Part shown: positions 8,195-15,201 of the stretch, piece after piece | How positions within the stretch are numbered: the stretch's first letter is position 1 | Layout of the letters: each line of letters opens with the position of its first letter | NCBI GenBank assembly: GCA_037131145.1 | Contig: JBAXRP010000081.1 | Location: 1 to 17,099, forward strand | DNA from: CAIVAT01 sp037131145 | GTDB taxonomy: Bacteria; Bacteroidota; Bacteroidia; Bacteroidales; FEN-979 | Length of the DNA stretch: 17,099 nt | Reading direction: 5' to 3' | The notes under the pieces: generated by a model | The model's database searches: none | Told to the model about the DNA's origin: nothing | The model's input: the letters and a program-made list of their open reading frames with translations, nothing else | Position numbers and translations under genes: made by a program

Positions 8195-8725
8195 TCAGGC
8201 TGATTTAGGAGGCGGCGCGAGATGGACGAGATAAATCGTGAATATCGGCGCAGTTAGAACCGGGAAATGAAATGTTGTAACCGGTTCCGGAATATGAATC
8301 GGTGTGTTATGAATCAGAGCCTGTGTTATCATATTGTGTAAAAGCGCCCTGATGGGCTTATCTTTATGAGTTGCAGCGCCATTTCCGCTACGAATCAGAA
8401 AAAGGGAGACATTGGCTAACAGCGCCTCTTCCTTTTTATCATGCAGACAATAAAATAATGTTGTATCACCGCTTTTCCGTTCTACAACCACATCGTAAAG
8501 TTTCCCAAACCAGGTAAATTCGGATTTTTCGATCCGGCGGAAGTTCTTATTTGTTTCCGGGTGTAGAATTTTCAAAAGGACAATTGCATTATGATAAGAA
8601 CCACTTCTGATGTGAGTCGTCATTTCCGTATGAAGGCAATATTGATTGTAACGGAAAACAACATTGAACCCTATGATATTCAAAAGAAAAGCGAGCAAAA
8701 TTCCGATGATTGCAACCTTTTTCAA
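8195..8725 (-). CDS. Small membrane-anchored protein, His-rich with PPPKS tail; probable TTG start
   Basis: I do not recognise a named family. With the TTG at 8725-8723 as start the protein has 176 residues: a basic N-terminus (KK), one hydrophobic helix (about residues 4-24, VAIIGILLAFLLNIIGFNVV), a soluble part with a possible strand-rich core, and a His/Pro-rich C-terminus (HNTPIHIPEP, FHFPVL) ending in LAPPPKSA. The longer ATG start (8800) would add 25 uncharacteristic residues and would sit at or upstream of a candidate -7 box (8788-8795), so TTG is preferred. The helix is probably an anchor, leaving the rest in the periplasm. It is followed on the same strand by a TonB receptor gene 139 bp away, which suggests a link to uptake of that ligand, perhaps a metal given the histidines. 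That link is inference. Confidence 0.6.
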   Translation of the reverse strand: MKKVAIIGILLAFLLNIIGFNVVFRYNQYCLHTEMTTHIRSGSYHNAIVLLKILHPETNKNFRRIEKSEFTWFGKLYDVVVERKSGDTTLFYCLHDKKEEALLANVSLFLIRSGNGAATHKDKPIRALLHNMITQALIHNTPIHIPEPVTTFHFPVLTAPIFTIYLVHLAPPPKSA

Positions 8726-8787
8726 GTGGTTTATTTTCGGATGACAAGTTAGAAAACTGAGGTTCGGTGAGCAGTGGTCAGGGGTGG

Positions 8788-8795
8788 CAAATATA
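8788..8795 (-). promoter_or_regulatory. Candidate -7 element TATATTTG
   Basis: On the minus strand TATATTTG matches the Bacteroidota -7 consensus TAnnTTTG. A transcript would start near 8781 and carry the TTG start at 8725 but not the ATG at 8800. No clear TTG is found about 20 bp upstream, so support is partial. Confidence 0.35.
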
Positions 8796-8874
8796 AACAA
8801 TTATGCTGTAACGCTTCCGTTTATTGGATTTATTCTACAACCTTCAACAATACCGCAAATTCAAGGTTCCGGTT

Positions 8875-8896
8875 CCAGGTTCAACTTTGAACCTGG
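8875..8896. repeat. Perfect 10-bp stem hairpin spanning the stop of the MobB-like gene
   Basis: CCAGGTTCAA (8875-8884), a CT loop, then TTGAACCTGG (8887-8896) form a perfect inverted repeat. It contains the last codons and the TGA of the minus-strand gene ending at 8881. It could act as a terminator-like structure, though no U tract follows. A related string, TTTCAGGTTCAGCTTT, appears at 17023-17038, so it may be a dispersed repeat. Confidence 0.55.
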
Positions 8897-9456
8897 AAAT
8901 CGCTAACAGGCAGCGGTTCATAATACCATTTTTCCCCCGACCACCTTATTCTCTGCACAACATCATCCGCAGAAAAAATCCGGGCAGGCAAAACAAAATC
9001 GGCAACTCTTTCCGATCTCTTTTTCGATTTGGAAAGGGGTTCATCGCCGGAGGCAATAAAGATCATTATGGCTGGCTTAATTTTGCTGCCAAGTGCGCCC
9101 GATTCACAAATCACCGGTTGTTTCTCAGGGTTGCAAACATTCATGAAAATCGTAAAAGCTTCGTCAAGATGACGATCTTCCGCCTCCATAAAAAAGGAGG
9201 CGTCGGCGCCGGATTGAAGATACTGACCGCTGTTTTTAATGTGCGGCTCAAGATCCTGATAAATCCTGAAAGTTTCGGAAGCATACACGATTTTTGATTT
9301 ACCGAGAGAATCATGCAAGTGCGGAGAGATTTTCAAGGCAATCAGCGGAACGGATTGATGAAAAGACCGAATCAGCGCGGTTGCAAGCCAGGTTTTTCCA
9401 ACTTTCTTTCCCGAACCTGAGATGATGATAAACTGCCCGAAAAGTTTCCGAACCAT
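8881..9456 (-). CDS. MobB/BioD-like SIMIBI P-loop NTPase
   Basis: This 191-residue cytoplasmic protein opens with a hydrophobic strand and the nucleotide-binding loop GSGKKVGKT (residues 14-22). That spacing, GxxxxxGKT, is the form seen in dethiobiotin synthetase (GTDTEVGKT) rather than the standard GxxxxGKT. The rest fits MobB better: ALKISPHLHD after the second strand (MobB has LIKHTHHD), SGADASFFM (MobB has the RKAGA region), and VICESGALGSKIKPAIMIFI (MobB has LILVEGFKHE). MobB binds GTP and assists MobA in making molybdopterin guanine dinucleotide. The gene starts 14 bp after the TSUP permease stop, so both are probably transcribed together. The bis-MGD enzyme operon and mobA in the same window support a cofactor role. 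It is divergent enough that a different SIMIBI function remains possible. Confidence 0.68.
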   Translation of the reverse strand: MVRKLFGQFIIISGSGKKVGKTWLATALIRSFHQSVPLIALKISPHLHDSLGKSKIVYASETFRIYQDLEPHIKNSGQYLQSGADASFFMEAEDRHLDEAFTIFMNVCNPEKQPVICESGALGSKIKPAIMIFIASGDEPLSKSKKRSERVADFVLPARIFSADDVVQRIRWSGEKWYYEPLPVSDFQVQS

Positions 9457-9470
9457 TATCAGAAATATTT

Positions 9471-10202
9471 TTAGAGAATGATCAATTTAACGCAGGCAAA
9501 CAGGAGAACAAGCATAAGGGAGAGTTTGAAATAACGGATTGGCAACACCTTTACCGAGGTTAACGACCCGATTAATCCACCTACGATCACTACGAGAATC
9601 CAAATATAAAAATGCGGTGGCACAATCAGATTATTTATGCCAAGTCCTGCCAACCCCGCCAATGAATTGCACAAAATGAACAACGATGAATACAAACCGG
9701 TCTCTTTAACGCCAGCCCAATGCATGAAAATCAATATCGGACTAAGGATAATTCCGCCGCCAATGCCGATCATCCCCGACAAGAATCCAAGCGCCATTCC
9801 GATTACCGCTGAAATCAAAATAGATGGCGGAGGTTTAACGTCGTAATCCTGCGATTGCCGGTACAACAAGCGGAGAACCGCCACAAATAAAAGCAATCCA
9901 AGAATCAACCGGTAAGTGGATGAATTGAGGTGAATCATGGCGCCAAGAAAAGCCATTGGAATTGACGGTAGAAGAAATGGAAGTATCAGTTTCCACCGCA
10001 ACCGATATCCTTTGTTAAAATTGATAAATGCTATTCCTGCAACAAAGAGATTAAGAATCAGAGCCGCGCTGCGAAAATAGAGCATGTTAATCTCGAAAAT
10101 TGACATGACTGCCAAATACCCGCTTGCCCCACCATGACCCACCGAAGAGTAAAGCATTGCAACCAGTAACATCGAAAATAACAAAGCAATAGTTCCTTCC
10201 AT
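9471..10202 (-). CDS. TauE/SafE (TSUP) family permease
   Basis: A 243-residue inner-membrane protein with about eight transmembrane segments in two related halves. The first carries YSSVGHGGASGYLAVMSIF (about residues 18-36) and the second LGFLSGMIGIGGGIILSPILI (about 138-158), the glycine-rich re-entrant signatures of the TSUP family. Known members move sulfite, sulfoacetate, taurine-derived or other organosulfur anions. A good Bacteroidota promoter lies just upstream (TTG, 20 bp, TATTTTTG, at 10237-10267), so this gene probably starts a two-gene unit with the MobB-like gene. The nearby sulfur oxidoreductase operon and YeeE-like pair favour sulfite or another sulfur oxyanion as substrate. 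Direction of transport and exact substrate are inferred only from that context. Confidence 0.86.
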   Translation of the reverse strand: MEGTIALLFSMLLVAMLYSSVGHGGASGYLAVMSIFEINMLYFRSAALILNLFVAGIAFINFNKGYRLRWKLILPFLLPSIPMAFLGAMIHLNSSTYRLILGLLLFVAVLRLLYRQSQDYDVKPPPSILISAVIGMALGFLSGMIGIGGGIILSPILIFMHWAGVKETGLYSSLFILCNSLAGLAGLGINNLIVPPHFYIWILVVIVGGLIGSLTSVKVLPIRYFKLSLMLVLLFACVKLIIL

Positions 10203-10236
10203 CTGTTTTCGTTGTTCCCTTAAAGGAATAACGCTT

Positions 10237-10267
10237 CAAAAATACAATAATTCTGATTATGCGCCAA
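10237..10267 (-). promoter_or_regulatory. Bacteroidota-type promoter for the TSUP / MobB-like genes
   Basis: Minus strand: TTG at 10267-10265, a 20-bp spacer, then TATTTTTG at 10244-10237. This fits the -33 TTG and -7 TAnnTTTG pattern of the Bacteroidota primary sigma factor. The transcript would begin near 10230, about 28 bases before the ATG at 10202. Confidence 0.6.
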
Positions 10268-10282
10268 GCATAGTTAAAACTT

Positions 10283-10630
10283 CTATTCTTGCCTGAAAAA
10301 TTGTTCCTGATCTGTTAGAAATTTAACAAAACTAGTTTCAAAGCTCCGGAACCTGCCGATCATATTCTTACCCTCTGTGGTAACGAGAGTACTGCCTCCT
10401 CCTTTTCCACCATGACTGAAAGTAACCAATGGCGACGACGAAAGCAGGTTGACTGATTTAATGGCATAGTAGGCTTTCCGATACGACATTCCCATAGCAA
10501 TAGCCGCTTTTCGCAGAGAACCAAGCTCTTCAATCTTTTCAAGCAATTCAATCCGCCCGGTTCCAAGGAAATTTTGACCCTCTGTTTCTAACCAGATTCT
10601 TCCTTTGGGTTCTGGGTAAAATCGATCCAT
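10283..10630 (-). CDS. ModE-type winged-helix regulator without molybdate-binding domain
   Basis: This 115-residue protein matches the N-terminal DNA-binding half of ModE. There is a helix-turn-helix SLRKAAIAMGMSYRKAYYAI (about residues 38-57), then a wing region PLVTFSHGGKGGGSTLVTTEGKNMI (about 67-91), whose GGKGGG turn is a hallmark of the family. Full ModE has about 260 residues and two C-terminal Mop/TOBE domains that bind molybdate; both are absent here. Such stand-alone forms are common, and how they sense their signal is unclear. The gene is divergent from the molybdopterin oxidoreductase operon and shares a 230-bp regulatory region with it, so that operon is the obvious target. A -7-like TATTTTTG lies at 10654-10647, very close to the ATG. 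Confidence 0.85.
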   Translation of the reverse strand: MDRFYPEPKGRIWLETEGQNFLGTGRIELLEKIEELGSLRKAAIAMGMSYRKAYYAIKSVNLLSSSPLVTFSHGGKGGGSTLVTTEGKNMIGRFRSFETSFVKFLTDQEQFFRQE

Positions 10631-10646
10631 CGTTCAATCTTTTCAA

Positions 10647-10654
10647 CAAAAATA
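10647..10654 (-). promoter_or_regulatory. Candidate -7 element for the ModE-like gene
   Basis: Minus strand TATTTTTG matches TAnnTTTG and lies 17 bases before the ATG at 10630, giving a leader of about 10 bases. No TTG at the right distance was found, so this is only a half-match. Confidence 0.3.
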
Positions 10655-10680
10655 AAAAAACTTTAATCCCGTTCATATCT

Positions 10681-10736
10681 AAACAACTATATTTGTACGT
10701 TTGTTTAAAAGTTCACAGTAGCATTTTTTACTTTTG
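10681..10736 (+). promoter_or_regulatory. Candidate promoter region for the sulfur oxidoreductase operon
   Basis: Two -7-type boxes point toward the operon: TATATTTG (10688-10695) and TACTTTTG (10729-10736). The second has a TTTG 25 bp upstream (10700-10703), longer than the usual spacing of about 20. An inverted pair AAACAA (10681-10686) and TTGTTT (10701-10706) flanks the first box and could be an operator, for example for the divergent ModE-like protein. None of these is strong alone. Confidence 0.35.
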
Positions 10737-10752
10737 ATTTTACAATTGTGAG

Positions 10753-10782
10753 AATTGCCACGACCTTAAGGTCGTGGCAATT
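10753..10782. repeat. Perfect 30-bp palindrome ahead of the oxidoreductase operon
   Basis: The arm AATTGCCACGACCTT (10753-10767) is followed directly by its exact reverse complement (10768-10782) with no spacer. It lies 78 bp before the ATG of the oxidoreductase and just after a candidate -7 box at 10729-10736. It may be a protein-binding operator, a 5'-end mRNA hairpin, or a REP-type dispersed repeat. The related smaller palindrome at 10800-10813 favours the repeat view. Confidence 0.75.
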
Positions 10783-10799
10783 GATATACTGATAGTTAC

Positions 10800-10813
10800 T
10801 GGACTTTAGTCCA
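10800..10813. repeat. Second short inverted repeat TGGACT-TT-AGTCCA
   Basis: A 6-bp stem with a two-base loop, 18 bp downstream of the 30-bp palindrome and with a similar core (GACTTTAGTC here, GACCTTAAGGTC there). The two probably belong to one composite repeat element lying in the operon leader. Confidence 0.5.
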
Positions 10814-10860
10814 AAATTGTTTCCCTCTCGGAATAGTTTCTGTTAAAACTTCAACCATTC

Positions 10861-13107
10861 ATGAATCGAAGGAATTTCATCAGAATTTCAACCCTCGGAG
10901 CCGGCGGCGCCATGCTTGGCGGAATTGTGTCTGGAAGCGGCAAAGAACCATCGTTACTCGATCGGTTAACAGGGAAATCGCCAACGGAAGATTTTAAGTA
11001 TTTGCGCACGCCGACTTACTGTGAAGTCTGTTTCTGGAAGTGCGCCGGCTGGGTTTATAAAAATGACCAGGGCGAAATCTGGAAAATCATCGGAAATGAA
11101 ATTGATCCGCATTGTAACGGCAGATTGTGCCCGAGAGGTACCGGCGGCGTTGGAATGTATTATGATCAGGATCGCCTGAAAACTCCAATGATTCGCACCG
11201 GCGATAGAGGTAAACAGTCGTTTAAACGCGCAAGCTGGGATGAGGCGCTGGATTTTGTGGCAAAAAAACTTGACTTCATTGGCAAAAAATACGGACAGGA
11301 AACAGTTGCTCTGATTACTCACGGTTCTGGCGGAAAAATTCTAACAACCTTAATGAAAGCATACGGTTCCGATTCCATTGCAGGTCCCTCTTACGCGCAA
11401 TGTAAAGGTCCTCGCGAAGCTGCCTTCAGCCTCACTTTCGGGGCTTCGCTTGAATCGCCCGAACCTACCGATATCAGAAATACCAAATGCCTTGTGCTTA
11501 TTGGCAGCCACCTCGGCGAAAATATGCACAATACCCAGGTTCAGGAGATGGCTGACGCCATTGACCGCGGCGCAAGTATAATAACAGTGGATCCGAGATT
11601 TTCAACGGTTGCCGGGAAGTCGAAATTCTGGTTGCCCATTAAACCTGCCACCGACATTGCCCTATTGTTAGCCTGGATGAATGTACTTATCAATAACAGT
11701 TGGTATGACAGGGAATATGTTGAGAAATATACATCAGGATTCGATAAGCTAAAGGAGTATATTCAGCCTTTCACCCCCGAATGGGCTTATGGCGTCACCA
11801 CCATTGACCCGGTTAAGATCCATGATACCGCCAAAGAAATGGCAAATGCCGCGCCGGCGGTAATTATCCATCCGGGACGCCACGTTACCTGGTATGGCGA
11901 CGATACCCAACGCTCGCGGGCTATCGCCATCCTTAACGCATTGCTTGGCTCCTGGGGGCGTCGCGGCGGTTTTTATCTACCGGAATTAAAAGCGATCCCG
12001 GAATACCCTCATCCGCCATTTCCGCCGGTCAATAAATCGTGGCGCGACATACTTGGCGATCAATATCCTTTTGCCGAATTGCCTCTCGCGAATGCCATTG
12101 TGGATGGCTCAATTCCCGGTCGCCTGAAGGATTTTCAATACCGCGGATGGATCGTCAATGGCTCAAACCTGAACATGACAATGCCCGACTCGCGGAAAAC
12201 TCTCGAAGCCATTCAGAACCTTGAATTGCTTGTGGTTATTGATACAATGCCGATGGAGATTACCGGTTGGGCAGATGTGGTGTTGCCCGAATGTACTTAC
12301 CTCGAACGGTACGATGTGCTGCGCAACGACCACAACCGCGAGCCGGTGATTGCCTTGCGTATGCCTGCCGCCGAACCAAAGTACGACACTAAACCCGATT
12401 GGTGGATTGCCAAAGAATTGTCAAATAAAATGGGGCTCGGCAAATATTTCGATTGGAAAAACATCGAAGAGTTTCTCGATTATAAACTTCAGCGAATGGG
12501 AAGTTCACTGAAAGAGATGAAAAAAATTGGCGTTAAAAAGTACGCCCGCGAAGGCGGCGACCTCTATTTTTCCGCCGAAAACCCGCCAACTTTTGATACG
12601 CCATCAGGAAAAATTGAACTTTACTCAACCCAGCTTGAACAAGCCGGATTTGATCCGTTACCGCGATATACGCCGCACGAAGAACCCCCGGAAGGCTATT
12701 ACCGTTTAAATTACGGGCGAACGCAATCGCATACTTTCAGCCGCACTTCAAACAACCCGAATCTTTCCGCCATCATGCCTGAAAATGCCGTTTGGGTAAA
12801 CCCGAAAGTTGCAGCCAACTGGCAATTTAAAGACGGGCAGGATGTGTGGCTAAAAAACCAGGATGGCGCAATCACGCCCTTCCCGGCAAAAATCAGGATT
12901 ACTGAGCGGATCCGGTGGGATTCAGTGTATATCGTCCATGGATTTGGTCACACAAGTCATTTGCTTTCACGCGCCTACGGAAAAGGGGTCAGCGATGCCG
13001 CGCTGATTACCAAAGTATTGATAGATCCTGTAATGGGAGGTACCGGCATGCGCGGAAATTTCGTCACGTTTTTAACTGAAAACCCGGATAAGGAGGTGAA
13101 AGCATGA
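10861..13107 (+). CDS. Tat-exported molybdopterin oxidoreductase, PsrA/PhsA-type catalytic subunit
   Basis: This 748-residue enzyme (usual PsrA/PhsA size) starts with a twin-arginine signal (R3-R4-NFIR, then an Ala/Gly-rich segment), so it acts outside the inner membrane. An N-terminal [4Fe-4S] site is formed by C54, C57, C61 and C90 (CxxCxxxC … LCPRG). The molybdopterin domain follows (about 100-500), with the C-terminal dinucleotide-binding domain from about 620. C181 in SYAQCKGPRE is the likely Mo or W ligand. H154 and R340 fall where I recall the active-site His145 and Arg332 of Thermus PsrA (its ligand is Cys173). The gene overlaps the ferredoxin gene by 4 bp, and an NrfD gene follows, giving the classic three-subunit order. 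Polysulfide or thiosulfate reduction is the best reading given the YeeE-like and rhodanese genes downstream. Other sulfur or metalloid substrates are not excluded. Confidence 0.9.
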   Translation: MNRRNFIRISTLGAGGAMLGGIVSGSGKEPSLLDRLTGKSPTEDFKYLRTPTYCEVCFWKCAGWVYKNDQGEIWKIIGNEIDPHCNGRLCPRGTGGVGMYYDQDRLKTPMIRTGDRGKQSFKRASWDEALDFVAKKLDFIGKKYGQETVALITHGSGGKILTTLMKAYGSDSIAGPSYAQCKGPREAAFSLTFGASLESPEPTDIRNTKCLVLIGSHLGENMHNTQVQEMADAIDRGASIITVDPRFSTVAGKSKFWLPIKPATDIALLLAWMNVLINNSWYDREYVEKYTSGFDKLKEYIQPFTPEWAYGVTTIDPVKIHDTAKEMANAAPAVIIHPGRHVTWYGDDTQRSRAIAILNALLGSWGRRGGFYLPELKAIPEYPHPPFPPVNKSWRDILGDQYPFAELPLANAIVDGSIPGRLKDFQYRGWIVNGSNLNMTMPDSRKTLEAIQNLELLVVIDTMPMEITGWADVVLPECTYLERYDVLRNDHNREPVIALRMPAAEPKYDTKPDWWIAKELSNKMGLGKYFDWKNIEEFLDYKLQRMGSSLKEMKKIGVKKYAREGGDLYFSAENPPTFDTPSGKIELYSTQLEQAGFDPLPRYTPHEEPPEGYYRLNYGRTQSHTFSRTSNNPNLSAIMPENAVWVNPKVAANWQFKDGQDVWLKNQDGAITPFPAKIRITERIRWDSVYIVHGFGHTSHLLSRAYGKGVSDAALITKVLIDPVMGGTGMRGNFVTFLTENPDKEVKA

Positions 13108-13637
13108 GACTTGCAATGGCAATTGATACCAAAAAATGTGTTGGCTGCAGCGATTGCGTGGTAAGCTGCCAAACCGAAAATAGCGTGCCCATCGGATATT
13201 GCCGCGACTGGATTGTTGAGGTAAACGACGGGACTTATCCACAGCTTGAGATGGAGATTCGCTCGGAACGATGCAACCAGTGTTCCAATTCCCCTTGTGT
13301 GCGCTGTTGCCCTACCGGCGCAAGCCATTACGATTACGGCGGAATTGTGCTGGTAACTCAGCACAAATGTATCGGCTGCGGAGCCTGCATTTCATCATGT
13401 CCTTATGATGCGCGTTATCCCCACCCCAAAGGATATGTGGACAAATGTACTTTTTGCGTTCATCGCGTCAAAGAGGGATTACCTCCTGCCTGCGTAGCTG
13501 TTTGTCCGACCAAATGCCTCTATTTTGGCGATACTGACGATCAGAGGAGCGAAATATCCCTGGTTTTGAAAAAAAGGAAGTACAAACGGCTTATCCCCGA
13601 AGCCGGTACAAATCCCAACCTTTACTTTTTAATCTGA
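13104..13637 (+). CDS. Four-cluster 4Fe-4S ferredoxin subunit (PsrB/PhsB-type)
   Basis: A 177-residue electron-transfer subunit with four cysteine groups for four [4Fe-4S] clusters: C12-GC-DC-SC near the N-terminus, CNQCSNSPCVRCCP, CIGCGACISSCP, and CTFCVHR … CVAVCP. This is the DmsB/PsrB/NrfC arrangement, in which clusters pass electrons from the membrane quinol subunit to the molybdenum subunit. It has no signal peptide of its own, as usual when it is exported bound to the Tat-carrying catalytic subunit. Its ATG overlaps the stop of the oxidoreductase (ATGA), which suggests translational coupling. The NrfD-like gene follows after 5 bp. Confidence 0.93.
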   Translation: MRLAMAIDTKKCVGCSDCVVSCQTENSVPIGYCRDWIVEVNDGTYPQLEMEIRSERCNQCSNSPCVRCCPTGASHYDYGGIVLVTQHKCIGCGACISSCPYDARYPHPKGYVDKCTFCVHRVKEGLPPACVAVCPTKCLYFGDTDDQRSEISLVLKKRKYKRLIPEAGTNPNLYFLI

Positions 13638-13642
13638 AAGCC

Positions 13643-14584
13643 ATGAGAGAAGAGTTAATCATCAGCGGTCGCAACAACCCCATGGTTGATCCGTTTCTGA
13701 ATATCTGGCATTGGCAAATACCATTGTATCTGTTCCTCGGCGGAGTGGCTGCCGGTATTTTGTTTTTTGCGTCGCTTTATTTTATTATGGGCAGGGAAAA
13801 GAAATATCCCGCCGCCATAAAATGGGCGCCATTTCTCACCCCATTTTTATTGGTAATTGGATTGGGAGCGTTGTTTCTCGATCTCAACCACAAAGCTTTT
13901 TTCTGGCAACTATACCTTACCTTTCGCATTGAATCGCCGATGTCGTGGGGCGCGTGGATTCTTATGGTTATTACTCCTTTGTCCATCGTTTGGTGTGCTA
14001 CATGGATAAAAGATCTGAAACCCAGTTGGCATTGGAAATATCCTTTCCTCGATCAATGGGAGGCATATTTAAAAAAACATCGTCTTATAATCGCCTGGAT
14101 TATGTTGATCTCCGCAGTAATACTCGGAGTTTATACAGGGATTCTGCTTTCAGCCTTCAACGCGCGACCGCTGTGGAATACCAGCATCCTTGGTCCCTTG
14201 TTTTTCGCCTCCAGCCTCTCAACCGGCGCCGCCGTTATCATGCTGATGGCGAAAAGTCACCTCGAACGCAACATCTTCAGCCGCATTGACCTGATTTTAA
14301 TCGCAATTGAGATGTTCCTGATCGTCCACATGTTCATGGGTTTTCAGGCGAGTACTCAGGTGCAGATTGACGCTGCCAACATGTTCCTCGGAGGAGCTTA
14401 CACGGAAGTATTCTGGATTTTCGTGGTAATAATCGGATTATTGGTTCCGGCAATCCTTGAAATTCTTGAATTGCTCGGATATAAAATTCCCATTATCATT
14501 ACTTCATCGCTTATTCTAACCGGAGGAATCTTTTTAAGGTTTGTAATTGTTTATGCCGGGCAGGCGAGTAGGTACCTTTATTGA
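13643..14584 (+). CDS. NrfD/PsrC-family membrane anchor subunit
   Basis: A 313-residue polytopic protein with about eight transmembrane helices (roughly residues 27-48, 62-82, 96-118, 145-168, 178-201, 214-235, 252-277 and 283-305). The first helix contains LYLFLGGVAAGILFFASLYF, a typical NrfD/PsrC opening, and helix three starts after SPMSWGAWIL, a conserved stretch of the family. In PsrC-type subunits this part binds menaquinol and feeds electrons to the ferredoxin subunit; no heme is needed. It starts 5 bp after the ferredoxin gene and closes the three-gene enzyme unit. The next gene begins 65 bp later, so the transport genes may be read through or have their own promoter. Confidence 0.92.
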   Translation: MREELIISGRNNPMVDPFLNIWHWQIPLYLFLGGVAAGILFFASLYFIMGREKKYPAAIKWAPFLTPFLLVIGLGALFLDLNHKAFFWQLYLTFRIESPMSWGAWILMVITPLSIVWCATWIKDLKPSWHWKYPFLDQWEAYLKKHRLIIAWIMLISAVILGVYTGILLSAFNARPLWNTSILGPLFFASSLSTGAAVIMLMAKSHLERNIFSRIDLILIAIEMFLIVHMFMGFQASTQVQIDAANMFLGGAYTEVFWIFVVIIGLLVPAILEILELLGYKIPIIITSSLILTGGIFLRFVIVYAGQASRYLY

Positions 14585-14611
14585 GAAGGAGGGAGGAGAG
14601 GGACATTTAAA

Positions 14612-14639
14612 GAATAAAGAATATAGAATAAAGAATAAA
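14612..14639. repeat. Four tandem GAATAAA-type heptamers ahead of the first YeeE-like gene
   Basis: GAATAAA at 14612-14618, GAATATA at 14619-14625, then GAATAAA at 14626-14632 and 14633-14639, followed by an A-rich run up to the ATG at 14650. The array matches the one at 176-196 before the TPR gene. It sits in the gap that separates the enzyme genes from the transport genes. Confidence 0.75.
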
Positions 14640-14649
14640 AATAAAAAAA

Positions 14650-15183
14650 ATGGAAAAAACAACTTTATCTAACAGGACAAAATACCTGAACCCCTACATT
14701 GGCGGGGTATTGCTTGGTTTGGTATTGCTCGCTGCCAATTTTATTGCCGGGCGGGGTCTTGGCGCCAGCGGAGCTATTAAAAGCGTGGTAGTCTCAACCA
14801 CACAAACAGTGGCGCCAAAGTATGCTGAAAATGCCCGTTTTTTCAAGGAATATAAAGCAGAGCATTCCGGATCGCCCATGAAAAACTGGTTGGTTTTCCA
14901 GATGCTTGGGGTATTGGTTGGCGGCTTTGTTTCCGGAGCATTTGCCGGGCGACTGAAATTCAAGGTTGAACACAGCCCCAAGATTACGTCGCGCCGGAGG
15001 TTGATATTCGCCCTGCTTGGCGGAATATTTTTCGGCGTTGGCTCGCAACTTGGCAGAGGCTGCACAAGCGGATCTGCCCTGAGCGGGATGGCTGTTTTAT
15101 CCTTCGGGGGTATTATTACCATGATGGCAATTTTTGGCGGAGCTTACGCGCTCGCCTGGTTTTTTCGTAAAAACTGGATATAA
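14650..15183 (+). CDS. YeeE/YedE-family half-transporter, first of a pair
   Basis: A 177-residue membrane protein with about four to five hydrophobic segments (about residues 15-34, 78-99, 116-135, 141-172). Its hallmark is GVGSQLGRGCTSGSALSG, with C138 the only cysteine, matching the GCTSG loop of YeeE/YedE thiosulfate channels. Full-length YeeE proteins have about 350 residues and two such halves; here the protein ends after the first loop and the second half is the next gene, 18 bp on. In Spirochaeta YeeE three conserved cysteines pass thiosulfate through the membrane by hydrogen bonding (recalled). The pair is therefore predicted to import thiosulfate or a similar sulfur species. The neighbouring sulfur oxidoreductase and rhodanese-fold genes support this. 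Confidence 0.87.
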   Translation: MEKTTLSNRTKYLNPYIGGVLLGLVLLAANFIAGRGLGASGAIKSVVVSTTQTVAPKYAENARFFKEYKAEHSGSPMKNWLVFQMLGVLVGGFVSGAFAGRLKFKVEHSPKITSRRRLIFALLGGIFFGVGSQLGRGCTSGSALSGMAVLSFGGIITMMAIFGGAYALAWFFRKNWI

Positions 15184-15201
15184 TTCTTAAAACTTACTGA
15201 A

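Noticed and set aside
8824..9297. Plus-strand open frame of 157 codons opposite the MobB-like gene
   Set aside because: It is antisense to a frame with a clear P-loop and MobB-like motifs, and shows no domain of its own.
10753..10813. CRISPR-like repeats
   Set aside because: The palindromes occur once each, without regular spacers or cas genes.
10861..14584. Tetrathionate reductase (TtrABC) or alternative complex III
   Set aside because: The catalytic subunit is about 250 residues shorter than usual TtrA, no heme-binding or ActA-like genes are present, and the gene order and Cys ligand region fit PsrABC/PhsABC better.
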